From CADEER01 sp965216585 (GTDB lineage Bacteria > Desulfobacterota > Binatia > HRBIN30 > CADEER01): a stretch of DNA of 64,000 nt. How positions within the stretch are numbered: the stretch's first letter is position 1; the number at the start of each line of letters is the position of its first letter. Under the pieces are notes generated by a model, which saw only the letters and a list, made by a program, of their open reading frames with translations, ran no database searches and was not told where the DNA came from. The position numbers and the translations under genes are program-made. Positions 50,759 through 62,700 of this stretch are shown piece by piece. Location of the stretch: contig CBDCGC010000003.1 of NCBI GenBank assembly GCA_965216585.1, positions 3,906,001 to 3,970,000 on the forward strand. Reading direction: 5' to 3'.

Positions 50759-53700
50759 ATGCACCTTGGGCTCACTTCTGATCGCCGTCGCCTCGCTGGC
50801 CAGCAAGGCCGATCGGCTGCGATTCGCCGTACCAAGTGCGCCCTCTGGTTTGTCATAGGAGTTGCGGTTTGCCTCCTCGTTGCGGGCCGCGCCGGTGCTG
50901 TTCCGATGATCGACAACAACGCCGGAACTTGGGTGGATGGCTACGAGGACACGCTCGGTGTGCTTACACTCAATCAGGTCGAGATCGATGGCGCCTTGGG
51001 GATTGCCCGGCTGGTATCTGGTCAGTCGAGTGGTTCGTTCGTAACCGTAGAGATCGAACCCTCGAGCTTCGACGGATGGCAGCAGATCGTTCTCGACGGC
51101 ACGTTTGGTGCAGCGGGGGACATCACCGTCGACGTCCTCGATGCTGCCCAGAACCCCATAGCCGGATTCCAGGGCCTCGGCGTACTCGGTCCGATCGACA
51201 TCACCGCGATCGATGCCGTCATGTATCCGGCGCTGCGCCTGCGCGTGAACCTGACCAAGAGCGGTGCTGTCGATCCTATCGTCACGTCCCTTGCGGTCAC
51301 CTGGGATCCGGTGTCGCTGCTCCTGCTCGACAAGAGCGGGCCCGCGTCGGTTTTGGCGGGCGAGATCGTCACCTATCGCATCCGCTACTCGGTTAGCTTC
51401 GTAAATGCAGAAGGAATGGTCGTCTACGATCAGATCCCGAACGAAGGTGATGGCACGTTTGACTACCCCCAGACTCCCTACCCAGGTCAGGACGACGATC
51501 CGACGTTCGTCAGTGCCTCCAGCGGCGGCCAGTTCACGCCGACGGCCGTAGTCGTGAATGGCGTCGCGGTACCGGCGAACTCCGTTTACTGGGATCTCGG
51601 CGATCTCCCCGAAGGTGCCACGGAGGTGTTGCAGTTTTCGGTTCGCACAAAGAACGGGTCACTCGATGGCTCGGCGATGCAGAACACCGCAGTCGCCGAT
51701 GCGTCGAATGCCGAGCAGAGCACGAGCCAAACGGTTGATACGCTGATTCTCAGCGTGCCCGCGCCGACGCTGGAGAAGTCGGGCGGTACGGGTGTGATTC
51801 AACTTCCGAGTGGCAACTACGCTGCACCCAGCACCACCATCACCTTTCAGCTGCACGGCGATCCGACCGGCAACCTCTACGCATCGACCGGTCGTGAAAC
51901 GATGTACAACACGATTCTCTGGGACGATGTGACCGAGCTGCTGCCGCTCATCGACACCGGCCTGGGGGACAACGGATTCCAGAACATCAGCGGCGGCGGG
52001 GTCTACAACCCCAGTTTCACTCCGCCGGGCTCTTCGACGGCGATTCCCGCGATCGTCTGGAACCCCGTCAACGGGGGCACGTTCACACCGGGAACGACTT
52101 TTACGGAGCGCTTTTCGGTTACCCTCACCGCCGCTGCCGACGGAGAGATGTTCACCAACTACACCGGTCTCGACTCGGATCAGACCCAGCCGATCTACGA
52201 CCAACTTCCGGTGACGGTTGGTATCGATGAAACACCGTCGGGAATCTTCGCCAAAGGCGACAACATCGACGGCGGGAGAAGCATCAACTTCGGTCGTGAT
52301 GACGATCGCTCGGCCACCATCGATTTCGGTGATCGTATCGAGTACGGCCTGCTCGCCTCCAACAACTCGGCGGTAAAGATCAACGACGTTCTGATGCTGG
52401 ACAAGATCCCGACGGGAACTGTGTTCCAGTCGGCTTGGTTCGAAGACGCCAATCTCAGCGGTGTTGTTTTCTACTCGACCACGAACGCTTTCGCTGATCC
52501 GCTCAATCCTCCGCCGGTCGACTATACAGCGGCTCCGGCTGATCTCGATTTGGCCGGCAACACGTTTTGGTCGAGCACGCCCCCAGCCGATCCGGCGACG
52601 GTCACTTGGGTGGCGTTCTATCTGCCCGAGTTGGACTCGGTCTTCTTCCCGCCGCCAGCACCGGCGGTTCCGCGCCCTCGCGGTGTTGGCTACTTCGACG
52701 TGCTCGCCGACCCATTGCAGGTGGGAGAGGACGCTTGTTTGGGTCGCTTGATCGAAAACCGTTCGGTGTTTCGGATCTATGCGAAGACAAATCTCGACAC
52801 TACATACGAAGCTCTGGCGGCGCCGCTCGAGGTCGACGACTATGAGCCGACGTTGGTCCGCTCGCCGATCGGTCGCTTCGACTCGACGTCTCGGGGAGCC
52901 TTGACGTCGAGCGTAATCTCGGCGCCGGACCAGGTCAGTTACTCGCTCACCGTGGAGAACCTGAGCACCGCTGGTTCCGACACGATGGAGGATGTTCAGG
53001 CAGAGCTCCAGTGGAGCAGCATACCCGTCAACGGCGTTCAGCAGTACCTGCAGCTCGTCAGTGTCGTCCCCTCGACCCTCATCGTCGTCGATCTCGGCAA
53101 CGGACGGATCGTGGTCGATCTGGGGGCTCTGGCACCGGGTGAAGAGGCCGACGTCGAGCTGACGCTGCAGGTGCCGACTGGCGCGGTCAATGGAACGCCT
53201 TTTTCGATCGATGCTCTGGTCACGGCCACCGACGATCAGAGTTGCAACATCGACCCGTTGGTCGATAGTCAGGGCGGCGAAATCATCGCTGATCCCCGCT
53301 TGCGAGTATTCAAGCGGGATGTTGTCGATCTGATTCCCAGCGGCGATTTCATCGACTACGAGCTGCAGCTGTTCAACACCGGCGAGGGGGTCGCCACGGG
53401 AACCTTCGTCGTCGACCGCGTCCCGGAACAGACGGTGTTCGTCAGCGCTGTCGGCGCGGGTGGCCAGCAGGTCTACTTTTCCGATGGCACGGGGTTGCCG
53501 TCGTCGCCGACGCCTTTCGAGCCTCTCGACGCGTCGACGATCGCGAACTACTTCTCGCCGGGAATCCTCGACGACAACATGACGCCGCTGGATCCGAGTG
53601 ACGACACTTGGACCAGTCCGTTTGGCGAACAAACCCTCTGGGTGGCGTGGGCGATGGACGACCAAGACCTGACCCCGCCACAGTATCCGGTTGGTCGCAC

Positions 53701-56700
53701 CGATATCGTAGGCTTTCGCGTTCGCAACGACGACGACGGACCCGGAAGCGGCACCGCCGGTTCGCCCGAAGGCACGCTGATCTTCAACGAAGCCCTGGTG
53801 TTCTCCGACGAGCTCCTGCAGGCAATCGGCAACGAGGTGGTGACGACGATCAAAGTCTTCCCCTCGATCGTCGCTAAGAAAACCGGCCCCGGGACGACGG
53901 TCGCCGACACGAATTTCGTGTGGACGGTTGAATACTACAACAACTCTGGCTCCGGCGACGACGTCGTCACGGTCGTCGACACCTTGCCGGCGGGGATCAC
54001 CTTCGTCTCGGCGACGCACGTCTGGAATAGCGAAGCTCTCGGCAACGGTGCGCCGGTCGACAACAACCTCCAGACGGTACCGACCTCGGTGACCGCCAAT
54101 CCGGACGGCACGACGACGGTTTCGTTCGATATTGCCGGGGCCTCGGGCTACCGCGGCAATGGGGATGACCTGGAGTCGCTCGAGGGCGGCACGATCGCGT
54201 TGACCGTGCGTGCCGCGGCGGGAACTCCGTCCGGCACGACCCTGGTCAACACGGTTTGTGCAACCGCCATCAACGGTGGCGATCAGTTGACGAGTTGTGC
54301 TGAAGATCCGGTGACGGTGTTCAATCCCGATCTGTGGCTGCGCAAGCAGGCTGCACCGCCATTGCCCGTTTCCGGTGACACGGTCACCTACACGTTGATT
54401 TTGTCTAATCAGGGCCTCGTTCCGGCGGAAGGGGTCGTCTTGAGCGATACTTTGGCGGCGGGCCTCACCTATGTAATCGGGAGTACCCAGGTGCTCACCC
54501 CCGGTTGGACGCTCGGTGAGCCCTCCGTCACTTTGCAAACACTGACATGGTCGGTCGCTGGCGGCAACGCGATCGACAAGAACGATCTTCCGGCGGGTGT
54601 CGTTCCCGGTTCTTCCGGCGACATCGTCATCCAATACGAGGCTACGGTCGACGCCGGTGTCGCCCCCGCAACGCAATTGCCCAACACGGCTGTCGTTACG
54701 ACGACGACCCCGGAAGAGGATGAGTTCCCCAACGAAGACGATGACGAAGTGCGAGTACCGCACCCCGATCCCTCCGTCGTCAAGTTTGGCACGAGCCTCG
54801 CGTTTCCCGGCTCTCGCGTTACGTGGAAGATGACGTATCGCAACAATACCAGGCAGCCGGCGAGCAACGTCTATCTCATCGACACGCTCCCCGACCCTGG
54901 GATGGATGGGACGACGGATGTGACCTTCGTGTCGACCGTGCCGGATGGGCCGGCAACGGTTGATGTCTACTACAGCGCTCAGCCGACGACGAATCGTCCA
55001 GCCTTCGATCCCCTTGACCCTCTGACGAGTGGTCTGTGGTCAGCGACGCCGACGGCAACGGTGAATCACATTGCGTATTCCGTAGGGACCCTGGGGGCTC
55101 TCGACGGGCCGTATACGATTCAGATCCAGGCAGACCTCGTCCATCCCGGTGGCAGCAACGTCGCGGCGGGGGTCGAGCTCACCAATGACATCGAGATTTT
55201 CACCACTGATACGGACGACGATCCGACCAACAACACTGACGACCATACGACTCGCACGCCGGCGCTGGACATTGCGTTGATCAAGAGCGGCGAGGCCGAA
55301 GGGCCGATTCCGGGGTTGGCCCCCGGCGACCCGCAGGTCTACACGATACGCATTGAAAACACGGGCACCGTCCCAGCCTACGGAGTCCGTGTCATCGATA
55401 CGCTGCCTGCCGGTGTCACCCTGGTGGACCCGCAGCACAATTTTGAGGAGTTGGCGTTGGTCGACGCGGATGGCCAGCCGATGTTGCCGGTCGATCCGAG
55501 TGAGAATCCGATTCCCGACACGATCGCCATTCGATTTTCGACCGCGGGCTCGCAGTTGACGTGGCATGTCGGTTCCCCGACCTCCGGTGATCCGGACTAC
55601 TACCGCGACATCGCCATTCCGCCTGGTGCGTCACAGGAGTTTCAGGTGTACGTTCGGATCGATTCGACGGTCGCCGATGGAACCGAGCTGGTCAACAACG
55701 CACAGGTCATCACCGACCGCCACATGAACGCCGACCCACCGGAGGAGTTCCTCGACAACAACGTCGACGATTCCTCGGTCACTGTATGGCGTGCAGATGT
55801 CGCGGTCCGTAAGAGCGTCGTCGATGTTCCGACGAATGATGAGCTTTTTACCGAGGCCGGCAACATTCTCGAATACACGATCGAGTATGCGAACCTCGGC
55901 AACTCAGATGCGCGCGACGTCATCATCGACGAGATCATTCCGCCGGGTACGAGCTACATTTCGGGTTCGCTCTCCGGTTTGCCGCCCGACGCCGTTGCGG
56001 TGTTCTTCCCCAGCGAAGGCGCTGCCGAGCGCTTCGAGGTGCGCTTCTCGCAGCCGCTTCCGGCCCCGGCGACATCATGGGTGTCGGGTAGCGCGCGTGG
56101 CTGGTTGCAGCACACGGCAACCGATCTTCAGTTTGGAGATCGATCGTTCGGTGGCTACTCGGACATTCTGGGCTACTCGGGTGTCGGCAGCGCCCGCAAC
56201 GACGCTTTCGCGGTCGGCGATTTCAACGAAGATGGTGCGCCTGATTTGGTCAGTGTTTTTGGCGACCGCAGCTCGGGGACCAACGGCGAAGCGATCGTCT
56301 TTGCCGGTGACGGTAGCGGTATGTTGGTCAAGGACTTCGAGCTCGACCCCAAGGGCGACGCGCGCGACGTCATCAGTGGGGACTTCGACGAAGACGGACA
56401 TCTCGACCTGATCGTCGTTCGCAGCGGTTCGAACGGAGCGGCGACGACCGGCCAGGTGAATACGATTCACTTCGGGAACGGCGACGGCACGTTTCAGGCT
56501 GGTCAGACCTTTGGAGGATCGATCCTGCCGGCCCCCCGCTTCAGCGAGTCGGCAGCGATCGGCGACTTCAATGAAGATGGCCACCTCGACGTCGTTGTCG
56601 GCAGCGGTGGCGACTACAATGCCTTCTTTGGAGGTGCGGCGGAGAACAATCAGCTGTTTCTTGGCAACGGCGACGGTACGTTCACGGAATCGGATGAGTT

Positions 56701-59700
56701 CAACACTTTTGGGGCGAGATTTACAGGCCAGCTGCTGGTGGCTGACTTTGACGAGGACGGGCACCAGGACGTAGCGGTTCTCAACCATGGACCCGCAGGG
56801 TTCTTTCCCAGCGCCGAGGCGAACGAAATCTATTTCGGCAACGGCGACGGGACCTTCTCGGCCGGGGCGATCGAATTCAACGACTTCGGAAACAGGGTTT
56901 CGTTCTACGGCCATACCGGCGATTTCGACGGTGACGGGCATGTCGATGTGCTGGTCAAGAACACCGGCTCTCCTCTCGTAGAGATCTACTACGGCGCTGG
57001 CGACGGCTCGTTCAGCGGTGTCAGCGAACCGTTGGGTCCCGGCCTCGGGTTCGATAACGTGGTGGTTGGGGACGTGAATCTGGACGGCCTCGACGATGTC
57101 GTCGGCCCCAGCGGCATTTTCTTCGGCCGAAGTGACGACACGTTTGCGCAGGTGCCGTTCGAGGCCGGTGCGTTCGGCACTCTCGCCGACATGAATCTGG
57201 ATGGCTACCCCGATCTCATCGTCGACCACGCGACAGACACTGGACGTGCGCTCGAGATTGCGCTCAGCGAGTTTGGTGAAACCACTTGTATGACCCTCGG
57301 TGAAGAGGGGATCATCAAGAGCGATCTGCCGGGTCAGAGGTCGAGCACGGGCGAGCTGGCCGTGCTCGATGCCGACGGTGACGGCGATCTGGACATTTTC
57401 GTTGCCAATTCTACCGATTCGTTCATCCCGTCGAATGGGACGAACGAGTTGTGGCTCAACGACGGTGCGGGGGCGTTTACGCTCGATAGTGACCCGGGCA
57501 CGCTCGACGACTCGATGGTTCGGAGTCCTGCTACGGTTGCGTTTGACGCAGATGGTGATGGCAACGTGGACGTGGCGGTTGTCAACGGTGCCGCAAACGT
57601 CCCCAACGAGATTCATCTTGGCGACGGCATGGGTGGTTTCACGCTTGCTGGCGCCAGTGGGTTCACGACCGCAGTGGCGTCGAACCGCTCCTACACGGAT
57701 CTGGTCGCGTTCGACGTCGACGGCGACAACGACATCGACTTGGTGGCGACGACCAGCACCGGAGTCAATGAAGTCTACGTCAACGACTCGACGGGCTTGT
57801 TTGCCTTGGTTGCTGACAGTGGAGACTTCGACAACGTTACTCTGAACGACCATGCGATGACGTTGCTGGACGCCAACGGCGATGGTTTTCTCGACATTGC
57901 GGTGGCGGAGATTTCGACCGCAAATCCGAATCGTTTATACCTCAACGATGGCGCCGGGAACGCGACCTTCACGTTGTCTGCGGCGGGGGATTTTTCGACG
58001 ACGAACTTCGCCGGACGCACCGTTGTCGCCTTTGATGCCGACGGTGATGGCGACCTCGATATCGCTGGCGGCCGCTACTCTGGTGCCAACAACGTTTGGT
58101 TGAACGACGGCGCTGGTTCATTCGATGACTACGACGCCGGACAATTGGACGATGTCAATCACAACACCGAGGTCATCGTCGCCGTCGATATCGATGGTGA
58201 CGGCGACTTGGACCTGGTGCTTGGCAACAATGCCCGGCATGTCCTCTATCTCAACGACGGGAACGGCATCTTTACTCAGGGCGACGGCGGTGAGCTCGAG
58301 GACTTCGGCACGATTTCTTCGGATCTGATTCCCTTCGATGCCGACGGCGACGGCGATCCGGATCTGGTCTCGGCTTACTACGGGGCGGGCAACTCGACTC
58401 CGGTGCAGGTGTACTTCAACGAGGTGCTCTTTGAGAGTGGCTCTGTTCTCTCGCCGCAGATTACGCCGACGATTCTCTATCCGAGCTCCGGTGACTTGTT
58501 GAATTGGCAGCACGTGACCGTCGATCATGAGATCCCGGCCGGCACGGCGATCCTCTACGACGTCATCGATCCGGTCAGCGGGATGCCCATTGCCGGCTTT
58601 GAGGGGCTTTCTCCGGACGAAACGGGCCGGATCAACATTTCTGGTCTCGACGCGGCTACGGTTCCGTCGATCCAGCTGCGCGCGCGCTTGTTCCAGACCG
58701 ATTCGGGCACCGGCAACGACCTCGAGGACGTGTCGCCGGAGCTGTGTGCCTGGCGAGCGACCTTCTCCATGGAGGAGTGGCCGTCTCTGACGTTTCGGGT
58801 TCGAGTGGACGACCCCGTCGCCGCGCAGGAGCTACCCGACATCGACAACAACGTCGTCATCTCGACCAGCAGCGAAGAGACCAACACCGACAACAACGAA
58901 GACGACGATGAGATTCTCGTCAGATTGACCGATGTCGCCATTCTCAAGTCCGTCGACAAGGCGGCGGCGCTCGAGCTCGATACCCTGATCTACACCCTGG
59001 ACTACGCAGTCCTCGGTCCCGACGGAGCGATCGACACGATCGTGAGCGACGTTTTGCCGGTCGGGGTCAGCTATGTTGCGGGGTCGGCCTCCCCTTCGGA
59101 GACGACGTTGTCCGGCACCGGGACGGCGGGCGATCCATTCATTCTGACCTGGAGTCTGGGGAATCTTCCGGTTGGAACGATGGGCACGATCGCGGTTCCG
59201 GTTCAGATCCAAACCGGAACCGCGGGGACGACGCTGTTCAACGTGGCCAGTGTCACCAACGACCGTCAGGAAACCGACTACACCAACAATGACGACGATG
59301 CCGTCACCTACGTTGGAATGTTGGCCAATGTCTACATCGAAAAGACGGGGCCGACCGCTCCAGTCCACATCGGTTCGCCGGTGACCTTTACCCTGAGCTA
59401 CGGCAACGCTGGCAACGTCAACGCTGCCAGCGTGATCGTGCAGGACACCCTGCCGGCGGGACTGACCTTCGACTCCGCTTCGCCGGTTCCCGCTGACGTC
59501 AGTGGGCAGGTGATCACGTGGAACCTCGGAACCGTCAATGCGGGCGCGAGTGGAACGATCACGGTGAGTGCGACGGTCGACGACGACGTTGGTCTGGCCG
59601 GGCTTTCTCTCGACAACGTTGCCACGATTTCGACGTCTACGCCGGAAACGACGTTGGTGGACAACCGGGACGAACACCCGGTGACGCCGTACTATCGCCT

Positions 59701-62700
59701 CAGCCGGATCGCTGGGACGGTGTACCACGATGAGAACACCAACGGCGTACTCGAGGACGGTGAGAACGGCATCGAGGGGGTTCTCATTACGCTCACCGGC
59801 ACCGATGCATTCGGTGATCCGGTCATGCTCACGACCCGGACCGATAGCAACGGCGACTACCTTTTCACCGGCTTGCAGCCCGGAAACTACACCGTGACGG
59901 AGACGCAGCCGGTCGAATACACTTCGACCGACTCGAGCGTCGGTTTCGTCTATCCCTTCGGCGGCACGATGGGCACCGTCGAAGGCACCAAAGTGTCAGC
60001 GGATAAGTTGACCGCCATCACTCTCGATCCGGGTGACAGTGGCTTCCAGTACAACTTCGGCGAGAACACCGCCAGCGTCGGAGACTTCGTCTGGCTGGAC
60101 CTGGATTCGGATGGCGTGCAGGACAAGGGTGAGCCGGGTGTCGCGGATGTCGTCGTACGACTCTATCAGCCCGGCCCCGACGGTGTCGCCGGCGGTGGCG
60201 ATGACGTCTTCGTCGGCACCACCAAAACTGGGAGCGCGGGTGAGTACCTGTTCGACGGACTCCTGGCCGGAAACTACTTCGTCGACTTCGACCTCGACAC
60301 TCTGCCGCCGAACTACGTAGTAACGACGAAAGACGCGACATCTCCAGGCGGCGACGGTGCGGACAGCGATGGCGATCCAACCAGTGGCCAGACGATCGTA
60401 TTTTCGCTGGCGGCGGGCCAGGTCGATCGCACTTGGGATCTCGGTCTCATCAATACGTCCACTCCGACACCAACGTCTACGGTGACTGATACTCCAACCC
60501 CGACCCCGACGGGCACACCAACGTCGACTCCGACGGAAACTCCGACCAGCACCCCGACGGATACTCCGACGGGAACCCCGACCAATACCCCGACCAATAC
60601 CCCGACGAATACGCCGACGGAAACGCCGACCAACACGCCAACGAACACGCCGACCAACACTCCAACTCAGACGCCGACGAACACCCCGACCAACACGCCG
60701 ACCCAGACCCCGACGAACACCCCGACCCAGACGCCGACGAACACGCCGACGAACACGCCGACGGATACGGCAACGCCGACGAGCACGGCAACCGCGACAC
60801 CAACGGATACGCCGACCGCGACGCCGACCCAGACCCCGACGAACACCCCGACTCAGACGCCGACGAACACGCCGACAGAGACCCCGACGAACACCCCGAC
60901 CAATACGCCGACGAACACGCCGACGGATACGGCAACGCCGACGAGCACGGCAACCGCGACACCGACGGATACGCCGACCGCGACGCCGACCCGACGCCAA
61001 CGAACACCCCGACTCAGACGCCGACGAACACGCCGACGGAAACGCCGACCAATACGCCAACGAACGCCGACGAACACGCCGACGGAAACGCCGACCAATA
61101 CGCCAACGAACACGCCGACGAACACGCCGACGAATACGCCGACCAACACTCCAACTCAGACGCCGACGAACACCCCGACCAACACGCCGACCCAGACCCC
61201 GACGAACACCCCGACCAATACGCCGACGGATACGGCAACGCCGACGAGCACGGCAACCGCGACACCAACGGATACGCCGACCGCGACGCCGACCAATACG
61301 CCAACGAACACCCCGCCAGACGCCGACGAATACGCCGACGGAAACGCCGACGAACACCCCGACCAATACGCCAACGAACACCCCGACTCAGACGCCGACG
61401 AATACGCCGACGGAAACGCCGACGAACACCCCGACCAATACGCCAACGAACACCCCGACGGATACGGCAACGCCGACGAGCACGGCAACCGCGACACCGA
61501 CGGATACGCCGACCGCGACGCCGACCCAGACGCCAACGAACACCCCGACTCAGACGCCGACGAACACGCCGACGGAAACGCCGACCCAGACGCCAACGAA
61601 CACGCCGACCAATACGCCGAACACGCCGACCAACACGCCGACGAACACGCCGACCAACACTCCAACTCAGACGCCGACGAACACCCCGACCAACACGCCG
61701 ACCCAGACCCCGACGAACACCCCGACCAATACGCCGACGGATACGGCAACGCCGACGAGCACGGCAACCGCGACACCAACGGATACGCCGACCGCGACGC
61801 CGACCAATACGCCAACGAACACCCCGACTCAGACGCCGACGAATACGCCGACGGAACACCCCGACGAACACCCCGACCAATACGCCAACGAACACCCCGA
61901 CTCAGACGCCGACGAATACGCCGACGGAACACCCCGACGAACACCCCGACCAATACGCCAACGAACACGCCGACGGATACGGCAACGCCGACGAGCACGG
62001 CAACCGCGACACCGACGGATACGCCGACCGCGACGCCGACCCAGACGCCAACGAACACCCCGACTCAGACGCCGACGAATACGCCGACCAACACGCCGAC
62101 GGATACGGCAACGCCGACGAGCACGGCGACCGCGACACCAACGGATACACCGACCGCGACGCCGACCAATACGCCAACGAGCACCCCGACTCAGACGCCG
62201 ACGAACACGCCGACGGAAACGCCGACGAACACCCCGACGAACACCCCTACCAATACGCCGACGAACACGCCGACGAGTACGGCAACCGCGACACCAACGG
62301 ATACGCCGACCGCGACGCCAACCCAGACGCCGACCAACACCCCGACGAATACGCCGACCAATACGCCGACGAACACGCCGACGGATACGGCAACGCCGAC
62401 GAGCACGGCAACCGCGACACCAACGGATACGCCGACCGCGACGCCGACCCAGACGCCAACGAACACCCCGACTCAGACGCCGACGAACACGCCGACGAAC
62501 ACCCCGACGAACACCCCGACCAATACGCCAACGAACACCCCGACTCAGACGCCGACGAATACGCCGACGAACACCCCGACGAACACCCCGACCAATACGC
62601 CAACGAACACGCCGACGGATACCAACGCCGACGGATACGCCGACCGCGACGCCGACCCAGACGCCAACGAACACCCCGACCAATACGCCGACGGATACGG

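Noticed and set aside
51659..54763. A 1034-codon open frame on the minus strand
   Set aside because: It is antisense to the DUF11 repeats of the giant protein, which show coherent repeat motifs on the plus strand. The minus translation is low-complexity Arg/Asp-rich with no domain. Long antisense frames are common in such GC-rich repeats.
56075..57853. A 592-codon minus-strand open frame
   Set aside because: Antisense to the FG-GAP propellers; its Val/Ala/Glu-rich text mirrors the repeated Asp-Gly motifs and has no recognisable fold.
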